In this document: piece by piece, positions 26,201-34,173 of the stretch | How the letters are laid out: every line of letters starts with the position of its first letter | Position numbering within the stretch: the stretch's first letter is position 1 | Source: Bacteroides sp. | GTDB taxonomy: Bacteria; Bacteroidota; Bacteroidia; Bacteroidales; Bacteroidaceae | Reading direction: 5' to 3' | Assembly (NCBI GenBank): GCA_019416685.1 | Contig: DXWV01000059.1 | Coordinates: 84,872 to 148,871, forward strand | DNA: 64,000 nt | Made by a program: the position numbers and the translations under genes | The notes under the pieces: model-generated | Database searches by the model: none | Told to the model about the DNA's origin: nothing | The model's input: only the letters and a program-made list of their open reading frames with translations

Positions 26201-26880
26201 CTTTCCCGTACAATGAAGAGAAGATTGAGTTGAAAGATTTCTCCTGGAAATTATCGGGGGATAAACAGACTGCTATGGTTACCACTTCACTTGTTGCTAC
26301 TGTTTTTCAGAAGTCGGAAGTAGTGGTTCCTTATGAACTTACCTATACTGTCTCTGCTTGTGGAGTAGTTGATGTGAAAGCCAGTTTTCATACCGGAAAA
26401 GATTTTGCTTTGCCTCGTCTGGGACTCCGGGCTTCTCTGAATCCGTCATTAGAGCAGGTAGAATGGTATGGCAGAGGCCCTCACGAGAATTATACCGATC
26501 GTCAGACTTCTGCTTTCTTTGGTATTTACCGGAATACAGTGACTGGTATGAAAGAGGATTATGTACGTTCGGAATCCATGGGCAATCGTGGTGATATTCG
26601 TTGGATTACTCTGATCGATAAAACCAATCGGGGTATCCGTATTGTATCCGAAGGATATTTAGCTTTCTCTGCCCTTCATGCTACGGAAAAAGATCTTTGC
26701 AATACCATTTCACATACACATGATTTTGATTTGATTCGCCGGGCAGAGACCATTCTTTCACTTGATTGTATCCAACGTGGATTGGGCAATGCAAGTTGCG
26801 GTCCGCAACCCCGTCCTGAATTCCTGATTGAAAAGAACAAGACTTATTCATATGCATTCAGAATAGAATCGCAGGAGTAA
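23287..26880 (+). CDS. GH2 beta-galactosidase-type enzyme with N-terminal ricin-like domain
   Basis: A 1,197-residue secreted enzyme with LacZ-like architecture. After the signal peptide (cut near TYAQAID), residues about 25-165 form a ricin-type beta-trefoil (YYEIISDHGLVLDN, AWCFIHVEDDWYIIV, NTNQVWKLTKVG), unusual at this end of a GH2. Then come the GH2 jelly-roll, the immunoglobulin-like domain, and a TIM barrel with acid/base E646 (GNESGDGDN) and nucleophile E706 (MCEYAHAMGN). The Bgal small-chain domain (WYGRGPHENYTDR) closes the protein. It should remove a beta-hexose, most likely galactose, from mannan-derived glycan, but GH2 specificity cannot be fixed by eye. It is transcribed from its own promoter downstream of the regulator. 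Confidence 0.92.
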   Translation: MKSFIVVLSLIWGVIGSFTTYAQAIDPNLYYEIISDHGLVLDNQNSRENGTNIFLASPGKNEKSQAWCFIHVEDDWYIIVSPAVNKGIDNGGTRSGSGSALAQWPANPGNTNQVWKLTKVGKDTYTFTSKTSGMNIGYRDAGLVGEPAYQMPADASLKSQTWMLRRTQVDIDEERWKTSSTEDWENEKIFAINKEPGHNTFISYPSYQQMVADSAYRKPWLRSSSPWYQLLNGNWKFHWVKQPSERPVHFYKPSYDVSAWKEIPVPSCWEMYGYGTPIYTNINYPFRNNAPFIQPQHGYTTEKEPNAVGSYRRDFVLPEEWRNTPVFIHFDGVYSAMYLWINGKKVGYSQGATEDAEFNITSYVKAGNNTLAVEVYRWSDGSYLEDQDMFRLSGIFRDVYLVAKPKVNLRDYHLTTGWKEDDFSKVTLNAKAAVRNLDKKKAAGMQLEMSLLDTDGAELNRVSRSLAVLPVGKEDTITLAFEVRNPRLWSAETPNLYTVVMELKDKNHQTVEIAHTQYGFRKIEIKNKRVYVNNEPVLFKGTNRHDIHPQFGKSVPLESMLQDVLMFKRYNINMLRTSHYPNDVRMYALCDYYGVYVMDEADIECHGNMGISRRPSWIPAYVDRMERMIQRDKNHPSVIFWSMGNESGDGDNFVSVLEAARKLDNRPIHYEGKNDITDIDSNMYPSIEGIKSMDARTTDKPYFMCEYAHAMGNAIGNLDQYWDFIENHSQRMIGGCIWDWVDQGINKFGELPNRYYYGGDFGDQPNDGSFCCNGIVTPDRAVTPKLLEVKKVYQYIKFRPYDLSQGKVEIDNCYDFLNLNVFSIRWTLLKDGREVQSGVLEPGNVAPNKKVILTIPALKNGVDTSAEYFLNLEACLKAPATWAKAGYVVANEQLRVTERPATVASPVDTKAATLQVEDTKHSLRFRSYGFSVAFDKHSGELNSLIYAGTEMIYHKEGFAFNWYRTVSNDKRSFPYNEEKIELKDFSWKLSGDKQTAMVTTSLVATVFQKSEVVVPYELTYTVSACGVVDVKASFHTGKDFALPRLGLRASLNPSLEQVEWYGRGPHENYTDRQTSAFFGIYRNTVTGMKEDYVRSESMGNRGDIRWITLIDKTNRGIRIVSEGYLAFSALHATEKDLCNTISHTHDFDLIRRAETILSLDCIQRGLGNASCGPQPRPEFLIEKNKTYSYAFRIESQE

Positions 26881-26902
26881 AATCTGAGATAGAGCTTTAT
26901 AG

Positions 26903-26946
26903 AGAATAGACTTTGGGTGGATTTTTATTTGCCGGAAGTCTATTCT
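26903..26946 (+). terminator. Rho-independent-type terminator after the first GH2 gene
   Basis: AGAATAGACTT (26903-26913) pairs perfectly with AAGTCTATTCT (26936-26946), followed by TTTTA. It starts 23 bp after the GH2 stop. The rest of the 706-bp stretch to the GH130 gene holds the twin palindrome at 27194 and the GH130 promoter. Confidence 0.7.
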
Positions 26947-27193
26947 TTTATTATGTGATGATTGGTGCTTATACTCATTGAAAATAGATGTCGTGGATAA
27001 GTTATAAAATTGTCTGATATATTTCCCCTTTCATTGATAGAGAAACTATTGTTATAAACGTGAGATATACAGGTGTTTTGATAGAATGTCTATTTCTTGT
27101 AAACATGTACTTTCTTATACGTAATCATAACGTACTTTCTTGCTATAGGTAGTTTGCTTTCTCCATCTATTATCTGCAAAGATGAGAATCGAA

Positions 27194-27276
27194 AACATCC
27201 CCATGTTGTGCTCTGAAACATGGGGATGTTCTTGAGTGGAACACCCGGATGTTATTGCTAAAAACATCCGGGTGTT
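27194..27276. repeat. Twin adjacent palindromes
   Basis: Two hairpins of the same size lie end to end. The first has arms AACATCCCCATGTT (27194-27207) and AACATGGGGATGTT (27217-27230). The second has arms AACACCCGGATGTT (27240-27253) and AACATCCGGGTGTT (27263-27276), then TTTTAT. Both are perfect 14-bp arms with 9-nt loops. They could be tandem terminators or a regulatory pair. Confidence 0.75.
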
Positions 27277-27493
27277 TTATAATCAGAAATCAAGTGGTAA
27301 TCACACAATATATTATGTTTCAATTATTTAATTCTAATATACTTTATTGCTGCTAATATATACACTTCAACAGTTTTCTTTTCTATTTATAGGGACGAGA
27401 TTTTTTTGTCTTTGTATTTCCGGAATCATGGATGGGAGTTAGCGGTCTTCTCTCACGGATTGTGGTATAAGCTGTATAAAAGTTATATCAGCA

Positions 27494-27506
27494 GACAATT
27501 TTGTCA
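27494..27506 (+). promoter_or_regulatory. Candidate HTCS operator, GH130 promoter
   Basis: GACAATTTTGTCA differs from the GH2 site by one base; the surrounding 17-mers match 15 of 17. A -7-like TTCCTTTG begins at 27540, leaving a gap of 33 bp against 32 at the other two promoters. Confidence 0.55.
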
Positions 27507-27539
27507 CTATCCCGGACATTCAATTGGATGCATTTTGCT

Positions 27540-27547
27540 TTCCTTTG
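27540..27547 (+). promoter_or_regulatory. GH130 gene promoter -7-like element
   Basis: TTCCTTTG departs from TAnnTTTG at one base. It is placed by its distance from the operator-like site and gives a leader of about 35 nt to the ATG at 27587. Confidence 0.45.
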
Positions 27548-27586
27548 CTGCACAGAACTGTAATACTAACTTTATTATAAAACAGG

Positions 27587-28765
27587 ATGAAAAACAAGAA
27601 ACAAAAAATTCTACTATTTGTAATTTGGGGATTAGTAGGATTTAGCTCGATGCAGGAAACTATTGCTCAAAACAAATTACCGGAATGGGCTTTTGGAGGA
27701 TTTGTCCGTCCAAAAGGAGTAAACCCATTGATTGAACCAATTCAGGAGATCACCTTCGATTGTCCGATGCGGGAGGCTCTTGTGAAATGGGAATGTGCCG
27801 ATACTTTTAATCCTGCTGCTACGGTTAAAGAGGGTAAGATTTGTATTTTATATCGTGCCGAAGACAATCCGAATGTTGGCATTGGGAAGAGAACTTCACG
27901 AATCGGGCTTGTTGAGAGTAAAGATGGCACATCTGTCATTAAGAGATATAACCTCCCTGTCCTTTATCCGGATCATTCGGACATCTCGAAAACATATGAA
28001 TGGAAAGGTGGTTGCGAAGATCCTCGTATAGCGGTTACTGAAGATGGGTTATATGTGATGGCGTATACTGCCTGGAATAACCAAACTCCCCGTCTGGCCA
28101 TTGCGACTTCACGGGATCTATTGACATGGGAAAAACATGGTCCTGCTTTTGCCAAGGCATATGAAGGAAGATTTAAAGACTTAGCATGTAAATCCGGATC
28201 TATTGTCACCGAAGTAAAAAATGGCAGACAGGTTATCGCAAAAGTAAATGGAAAATATCTCATGTACTGGGGAGAATGGTATGTGGCTGCTGCTACTTCG
28301 GAAGATTTGATCAATTGGGAACCGGTATTGGATCAGGAAAAGGATAAACTGCTAAAATTGATTACTCCACGTGACGGATATTTTGATAGTAACCTGACGG
28401 AATGCGGACCGCCGGCTGTGGTTACAGATAAGGGCATTCTCTTGTTGTATAATGGCAAGAACGCAGAAGGCGGTAAACAAGATAAACGTTTTGCTGCCAG
28501 GACGTACAGCGCCGGGCAGGTACTTTTTGACAAAGTGAATCCATTTAAAGTACTTGATCGCCTGGATGTACCTTTCTTCCGTCCGATGGCTGATTTTGAA
28601 AAAAGCGGGCAATACGTTTCGGGTACCGTATTTATCGAGGGATTGGTATTCTTTAAGAAGAAATGGTATTTATATTATGGTTGTGCAGATTCGAAAGTAG
28701 GTGTGGCAATCTATGATCCGGCTAAGAAGACAGACGGAGATCCGTTGACTACTTCCGTAGACTAA
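27587..28765 (+). CDS. GH130-family beta-mannoside-active enzyme, resembles beta-1,2-mannosidases
   Basis: A 392-residue exported protein (signal peptide cut near TIAQNKLPEW). It has the five-bladed propeller features of GH130: DTFNPAATVKEGKICILYRAED, the catalytic-region GGCEDPRIAV with D145, DGYFDSNLTECGPPAV, and the closing FIEGLVFFKKKWYLYYGCADSKVGVAIYD. The sequence is close to what I recall of the Bacteroides GH130 hydrolase subgroup (BT3780, BACOVA_03624), which cleaves beta-1,2-mannose rather than acting as a phosphorylase. Its signal peptide also favours a hydrolase, since phosphorylases need cytoplasmic phosphate. A role on beta-1,2-mannose caps of fungal mannan fits the GH76 and GH92 neighbours. 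Confidence 0.88.
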   Translation: MKNKKQKILLFVIWGLVGFSSMQETIAQNKLPEWAFGGFVRPKGVNPLIEPIQEITFDCPMREALVKWECADTFNPAATVKEGKICILYRAEDNPNVGIGKRTSRIGLVESKDGTSVIKRYNLPVLYPDHSDISKTYEWKGGCEDPRIAVTEDGLYVMAYTAWNNQTPRLAIATSRDLLTWEKHGPAFAKAYEGRFKDLACKSGSIVTEVKNGRQVIAKVNGKYLMYWGEWYVAAATSEDLINWEPVLDQEKDKLLKLITPRDGYFDSNLTECGPPAVVTDKGILLLYNGKNAEGGKQDKRFAARTYSAGQVLFDKVNPFKVLDRLDVPFFRPMADFEKSGQYVSGTVFIEGLVFFKKKWYLYYGCADSKVGVAIYDPAKKTDGDPLTTSVD

Positions 28766-28782
28766 CAGGTATTTCTTTTTTT

Positions 28783-28818
28783 GAAGCTATTTCGAAATGT
28801 TATTTTTGAGATAGCTTC
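28783..28818 (+). terminator. Terminator after the GH130 gene
   Basis: GAAGCTATTTC (28783-28793) pairs with GAGATAGCTTC (28808-28818), 10 of 11 bases, followed by TTTGTTTTT. It separates GH130 from GH92. The remaining gap to 29161 is AT-rich, with one promoter-like box. Confidence 0.75.
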
Positions 28819-29092
28819 TTTGTTTTTCAAAGCTTTACGGTGAATTCTATGTTTCTATGATGTAAGAATAAGAGTTCATTTATGAACTGTTATTGTCCAT
28901 TGAATACTAATCATAAACAACAAAAAAAGAATGGTATATTTTGTTGTTAGAGAAAAAAGTACGTTATTTGTGCATCATTGGAAAGTTCAGGTAATAGTTT
29001 CAATATAATGGGGATATAAAGTTACTATTGCTTTTAAATCTGGTTCAGGCTAAAATTAATTTATTATTTTATTTTTCTGAATTACGTTTGGA

Positions 29093-29100
29093 AACTCTGT
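29093..29100 (+). promoter_or_regulatory. Possible promoter of the GH92-GH115 unit
   Basis: TACGTTTG matches TAnnTTTG and lies 61 bp before the ATG at 29162. No clear -33 element and no copy of the HTCS-like site at the expected distance. Confidence 0.45.
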
Positions 29101-29161
29101 GTTTTCAAGGTAGTTGGCTATATGACAAATTGTTTAGAATAAATGATAAATTAATTTTGAT

Positions 29162-31519
29162 ATGATGAAAAGAAGTTTTAATACCTTTGTTTGCTTTGCA
29201 TTCTTGTTTCTTTTTACCTCTCAAGTCTATTCTCGTCGTCCGGTAGACTATGTCAATCCGTTGATTGACTCTCATAAGTCCCGTTGGTTTTATTTTCAAT
29301 CTGCTTGTCGTCCTTTTGGCATGGTAAGTTTGAGTCCGGATACTTGGGTAATAGGGACGTGGAATTCAGGATATTTATATGACTCTACCGAGGTACGGTG
29401 TTTTAGCCACATACACGACTGGCAATTGGCAGGTATTCCGGTTATGCCTGTGAATGGAGTAATGAACGGGCATTTGGGCTTTGAAGCGAATAAATCATCT
29501 TTTTCACATTTTACAGAAGTAGTGAAAGCGGGGTATCATAAATTGATACTTGACCGGTATGGCATAACAGCTGAACTAACTTCTACTAATCGTGTGGGGT
29601 TTCATCGTTACACTTATTCTGATAGTGTGAATACTGCTCATTTACTTTTTGATATAGGAGCTTATCTGGCGCATGGTCCCATGGAGAGAGCATGTTTCAG
29701 GGTAAATGGTGATAAGGAAATTTCCGGATGGGCAGTTATGGCACCGACTCTTCGTAGGAAAAAACCTTGTACGGTGTATTTTAATGCTCGTTTTAATCTA
29801 CCGTTTGCCGGCACCGGAGGTTGGAAAAAGATGAATCCGTCTGATAAGGAAAAGATATTGTTGAAAGGAGAGACACAGATATCGGGACCTGAATGTGGAG
29901 GATATGTGAGATTTGATGTATCGAAACAAAAAACGATATTGGTGAAAGTAGCCATTTCTTATGTTAGTGAAGGACAGGCTAAGCTGAATATGGATAAAGA
30001 ACTTCCTCATTGGAATTTTAATAAGATTGTTCATGAATCGGCTGATGAATGGAATAATGAACTGAGTGTTATTGAAATAGAAGGAGGAACGGAAAAAGAA
30101 AAAGAGAAATTTTATACGGATCTCTGGCGTTCTTTGTTAGGAAGGCATACATTTAGTGATATAAATGGAAAGTATGTTGATAATACGGGAGAAGTACCTT
30201 TAATACGTTGGCTACCATTAAATAAAAGAGGAATTCCTGTTAGGAATCAATATAATTCGGATGCTTTTTGGGGAGCTGAATGGAATTTAAATATACTGTG
30301 GTCTATTGCCTATCCTCAGATTCTGAATGATTTTAATGCAACATTGATAGATTTTTATCATAATGCCGGAATGATTGCCCGTGGTCCCAGTGGGGGAAAT
30401 TATACGTATGTTATGGTGGGTGATCAGGCTATTCCGATGATAGCCGCTGCTTATAATAAAGGTATTCGTAATTTTGATGTAGTGGCAGGATTGGAGGGCT
30501 CACTAAAGAATGCAGAACCTGGAGGAATACGAGACCATGCTGGTTATGAGGATATAGCTAACTCCTATATGAAATATTATATAGATTTGGGGTATGTCCC
30601 CGAAGGCGTATTTCCGGTGGGAAATCATAGAGAGAGTGCTGCCCTTACTCTTTATTTTGCCTATGAAGACTGGTGTCTGTCCCAGTTGGCAAAGTCGATG
30701 GGAAGAGAAGATATTTACAGGAAATATTATAAGCGTTCATTTAATTATCGTACTATTTTTGATAAATCTGTAGGCTGGATGCGTCCGAAGATGTTGAACG
30801 GAGAATGGTATTCCCCTTTTTCTCCTGTATTAGAAGGTTTTAATGCAAAAGGTTTTGTAGAGGGTAACTCAGCTATATTTACTTATTATGTACCTCATAA
30901 TATCCCTGATTTGATTCAGTTACTGGGTGGAAAAGAGGCTTTTGTGAAGAAATTGTCCGCGCAATTTGAGAAAGCAGCCCCGACACGTTGGGTTACCGAT
31001 CATGGAAAACATGCAGAGAACTGGATTGATTATGAAAATCAGCCTTCACTCCATATGGCTCATTTATTTAGTCATGCGGGTGCTCCATGGTTGACTCAGT
31101 ATTGGGTGAGAAAAATAAAAACGGAGGTATTTGGAGATACCACTCCCTATGGCGGATACAACGGTGATGAGGATCAGGGACAATTCGGAGCATTAGGAGT
31201 GTTAATGGCAATAGGGCTTTTCGATGTTCAGGGAGGAGCTTCAGCAGATCCGGTTTATGAGATAACAACTCCTCTCTTCAGAAAGGTGAGTATAAAGTTG
31301 GATAGCCGGTATTATTCCGGAAAGAAGTTTGAGGTTATTTCCCGGAATTTTTCACCGGATAACATCTATATACAATCGGCAAAATTAAATGGTAAGGATT
31401 TGAATGATGATTTTAGATTCTCACACTGGGATTTGGCAAAAGGTGGTAAATTGGAACTTGTCTTAGGGCCGAGGCCGAATAAATCATGGGGAGTGAAAAG
31501 CAAATCTGTTATAAAGTAA
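29162..31519 (+). CDS. GH92-family alpha-mannosidase
   Basis: A 785-residue secreted exo-alpha-mannosidase. After the signal peptide (cut near QVYSRR), the N-terminal beta-sandwich begins with the family opening VDYVNPLIDS and FGMVSLSPDT. The (alpha/alpha)6 domain contains the acid region GNHRESAALTLYFAYEDW with E491, and the base motif NGDEDQGQ with D669-D671. GH92 enzymes are calcium-dependent and invert alpha-mannosides of several linkages. It fits the mannan PUL upstream, though it has its own promoter-like box. The GH115 gene follows after 11 bp, so the two are probably co-transcribed. Confidence 0.92.
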   Translation: MMKRSFNTFVCFAFLFLFTSQVYSRRPVDYVNPLIDSHKSRWFYFQSACRPFGMVSLSPDTWVIGTWNSGYLYDSTEVRCFSHIHDWQLAGIPVMPVNGVMNGHLGFEANKSSFSHFTEVVKAGYHKLILDRYGITAELTSTNRVGFHRYTYSDSVNTAHLLFDIGAYLAHGPMERACFRVNGDKEISGWAVMAPTLRRKKPCTVYFNARFNLPFAGTGGWKKMNPSDKEKILLKGETQISGPECGGYVRFDVSKQKTILVKVAISYVSEGQAKLNMDKELPHWNFNKIVHESADEWNNELSVIEIEGGTEKEKEKFYTDLWRSLLGRHTFSDINGKYVDNTGEVPLIRWLPLNKRGIPVRNQYNSDAFWGAEWNLNILWSIAYPQILNDFNATLIDFYHNAGMIARGPSGGNYTYVMVGDQAIPMIAAAYNKGIRNFDVVAGLEGSLKNAEPGGIRDHAGYEDIANSYMKYYIDLGYVPEGVFPVGNHRESAALTLYFAYEDWCLSQLAKSMGREDIYRKYYKRSFNYRTIFDKSVGWMRPKMLNGEWYSPFSPVLEGFNAKGFVEGNSAIFTYYVPHNIPDLIQLLGGKEAFVKKLSAQFEKAAPTRWVTDHGKHAENWIDYENQPSLHMAHLFSHAGAPWLTQYWVRKIKTEVFGDTTPYGGYNGDEDQGQFGALGVLMAIGLFDVQGGASADPVYEITTPLFRKVSIKLDSRYYSGKKFEVISRNFSPDNIYIQSAKLNGKDLNDDFRFSHWDLAKGGKLELVLGPRPNKSWGVKSKSVIK

Positions 31520-31530
31520 TTGATAGAGTT

Positions 31531-34023
31531 ATGAAGAATAATATCATTTTAGGATGGAGCATTCTGCTGTTCTTGTTCATATCGTTGTCGGTGAGTGCTC
31601 AGCATAAGTCATTTGTATTAGTAAACAGTAAAAAGAATGCAAATCTGTTCGTCAGTGATAAGGAAGCTCCTGTGGTACAAACGGCTGTTTCTTTATTGCG
31701 ATCTGATGTAAATACTATTACCGGAAAAAAAACTGATGTCAGATCAGAGGATAGGAAAAGCAGTCGGAATAATGTTGTAATAGGTACATTGGGCGTAAGT
31801 ACTACAATCGATTATCTGGTAAAGAACAGATTAATAAATGTAGACTCTATTCGTAATGGTTGGGAAGCATTTGTGTTGAAAATTATAGAATGGAAGAATA
31901 CTCCGACTTTGGTTATCGTTGGTAGTGACAGCCGTGGAACAGCTTATGGCGTTTTAGAACTATCTCGTATTCTTGGTGTTTCGCCCTGGCATTATTTTGC
32001 AGATATGCCTGTCGAAAAGAAAAAGGAACTGATTTTGTCTGATATCGATACGACTCAGAAGCCATCAGTACAGTATCGTGGGGTATTTTTGAATGATGAA
32101 GATTGGGGATTTATGCCATGGGCAACGGAAACTTGCGATCCTCACTCGGTAAAAGGGGCGATAGGCCCCAAAGCATATGAAAAAGTCTTTGAACTTCTTT
32201 TACGGTTAAGGGCAAATACGCTCTGGCCTGCTATGCATGAGTGTACGGTGCCGTTCTATCTGGTGAAAGGGAATCGTGAAATGGCAGATAGATATGGTAT
32301 TGTGGTGGGTACTTCCCATTGCGAACCGATGATGCGGTGTGCACTCGGCGAATGGGATAAAAAGAAAAGTGGGGCTTATAGCTATCCGGATAACCGGGAT
32401 AATGTATTGAGCTTTTGGAGAGAGAGGCTGACGGAATTGAGGAAATCGGATAATATATTTACGATAGGAATGCGTGGTCTGCACGACAGTATGATGGAAG
32501 GAGTGAAAACAACCGGAGAATATAAAGATTATTTGGATAAAGTTATAAAAGACCAGCGTCGGTTACTATCAGAAAATATACAGAAGGATGTGACAAAGAT
32601 TCCTCAGGTATTCATTCCTTATAAAGAAGTGCTCGATGTGTATGATGCCGGATTGGAGATACCGGAAGATGTTACATTAATCTGGTGTGATGACAATTAT
32701 GGATATATTCGCCGATTGAATAATGAGAACGAACGCAAACGTTCCGGCGGTTCTGGGGTTTATTACCATATCTCTTATTGGGGGCGGCCGCATGATTACC
32801 TTTGGTTGACTTCCACATCACCTGGTCTTATTTATTCGGAGATGAAGAGAGCTTATGATTACGGTGCCGGAAAAATATGGATACTGAATGTCGGTGATTT
32901 TAAAGCTGCCGAATATCTTTCGGAATTTTTTCTGGATTTGGCCTGGAATATTAATGTTGTGAATGGGGCAACGGTTTTTGATCATTTGTTCCGGTGGAAT
33001 AGGCAAATGTTCGGAGAAGAACTCGCACCTGCCTTGACGGAAGTGATGAAGAAATACTACCATTTGGCAACTATTCGTAAACCCGAACATATGGGTTGGA
33101 ACAGGGTGGAAGAAGGTGTATATCCAGGTTTGACTCCAGTAGTTAATACAGAATATAATCCTTTTTTTTATAATGAGTTGGCCGATCGGATAAATGCATA
33201 CGAAGAACTTGTGTCTACTGTTTGTGCCCTGAGGGAAAAACTGCCATTGGCCCAAAGAGACTGTTATTATGAATTGATAGAATATCCGGTCGTTGCATCG
33301 GCACAAATGAATCTGAAATGTCTGAATGCTCAGATGGCCCGGTATTACTCTTTGGCAGATTCTGTTATTTCTGGGAGATATGCGGTTTTGAGTCGAAATG
33401 CTTATCATGAAATAGAGAGATTGACTCATCGATATAATAAAGTTATTGCGGGTGGTAAGTGGGATAAGGTAATGAGCATGGCACCAAGGGATCTTCCTGT
33501 TTTTCAAGAACCGGACTTAAGCGTAAAGACCATTCAGCAAATTGATAGTTGTAAGGATAATCAATCTGAATCGTTTGTTTGGGCTGTAAATGCTGATCGG
33601 GGTAAATGGAAAGAAGGAGAGACAAGGCTGCTTCCGGGGGTTGGGCACAGTTTTAATTCTGTCTCTCTTGAGAAGGGAGCGAGTATCACTTTTACATGCT
33701 ATCTGACAAAAAAGGGTAGAGGGACTATAAAAATTGGAACTCTTCCCAATCACGATGTTGATGGAGAGGGGATGAAGGTTGCAGTGTATGTGAATGGCCG
33801 GAAGTTGGGTGAGATAGATTATAGTGTGAGGGGGAGAAGTGAAAAGTGGAAACAGAATGTTCTGCGTAATCAGGCTGTCTCGACATTAGACTATGATTTC
33901 CGGGATATTGGAAATATAGAATTAACCCTACAGGCACTTTCTTCTAATATTATTCTGGACCAAATAATGATAGAAATTGGTGAAGGTTCTTCCTTTTATG
34001 AGTTTCCCGTACGGGAAAAGTAA
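31531..34023 (+). CDS. GH115-family alpha-glucuronidase
   Basis: An 830-residue secreted enzyme. The signal peptide (about 1-26) is followed by an N-terminal alpha/beta domain (AVSLLRSDVNTITGKK, VGSDSRGTAYGVLELSRILGVSPWHYF), then the GH115 barrel with YRGVFLNDEDWGFMPWA and LRANTLWPAMHECTVPF, and a C-terminal beta-sandwich. GH115 enzymes remove terminal (4-O-methyl)-glucuronic acid, known from xylans and also from arabinogalactan proteins. The ATG at 31531 gives a proper signal peptide and follows the GH92 stop by 11 bp; the earlier ATG at 31486 would overlap it. The enzyme introduces a uronic-acid function not explained by the mannan enzymes. Confidence 0.88.
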   Translation: MKNNIILGWSILLFLFISLSVSAQHKSFVLVNSKKNANLFVSDKEAPVVQTAVSLLRSDVNTITGKKTDVRSEDRKSSRNNVVIGTLGVSTTIDYLVKNRLINVDSIRNGWEAFVLKIIEWKNTPTLVIVGSDSRGTAYGVLELSRILGVSPWHYFADMPVEKKKELILSDIDTTQKPSVQYRGVFLNDEDWGFMPWATETCDPHSVKGAIGPKAYEKVFELLLRLRANTLWPAMHECTVPFYLVKGNREMADRYGIVVGTSHCEPMMRCALGEWDKKKSGAYSYPDNRDNVLSFWRERLTELRKSDNIFTIGMRGLHDSMMEGVKTTGEYKDYLDKVIKDQRRLLSENIQKDVTKIPQVFIPYKEVLDVYDAGLEIPEDVTLIWCDDNYGYIRRLNNENERKRSGGSGVYYHISYWGRPHDYLWLTSTSPGLIYSEMKRAYDYGAGKIWILNVGDFKAAEYLSEFFLDLAWNINVVNGATVFDHLFRWNRQMFGEELAPALTEVMKKYYHLATIRKPEHMGWNRVEEGVYPGLTPVVNTEYNPFFYNELADRINAYEELVSTVCALREKLPLAQRDCYYELIEYPVVASAQMNLKCLNAQMARYYSLADSVISGRYAVLSRNAYHEIERLTHRYNKVIAGGKWDKVMSMAPRDLPVFQEPDLSVKTIQQIDSCKDNQSESFVWAVNADRGKWKEGETRLLPGVGHSFNSVSLEKGASITFTCYLTKKGRGTIKIGTLPNHDVDGEGMKVAVYVNGRKLGEIDYSVRGRSEKWKQNVLRNQAVSTLDYDFRDIGNIELTLQALSSNIILDQIMIEIGEGSSFYEFPVREK

Positions 34024-34062
34024 TCGTAGAGGTTTCTTTTAAAAAAAAGACGTAAAAAGGAA

Positions 34063-34088
34063 TAAGGGTTTTTTGCTGCTCTTGCGAC
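34063..34088 (+). promoter_or_regulatory. Motif shared with the FecR gene leader
   Basis: The 26-bp stretch begins TAAGGGT, has TTTTGCT in the middle and ends GCGAC. It matches 21 of 26 bases with 37888-37913 at equal length. It lies 85 bp before the GH2 gene at 34174. A common regulator, perhaps the ECF sigma factor, is inferred. Confidence 0.5.
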
Positions 34089-34173
34089 ATAGTTTATATA
34101 AGAGTTTAAATATATAGATCGGTAGGATAAATATATAGTAAATTAATTTTTAGTCAGAACAGAAAAACAACCA

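Noticed and set aside
29124..29136. GACAAATTGTTTA before GH92 as a fourth operator-like site
   Set aside because: The match is weak, and a -7 box 33 bp downstream would fall past the GH92 start codon.
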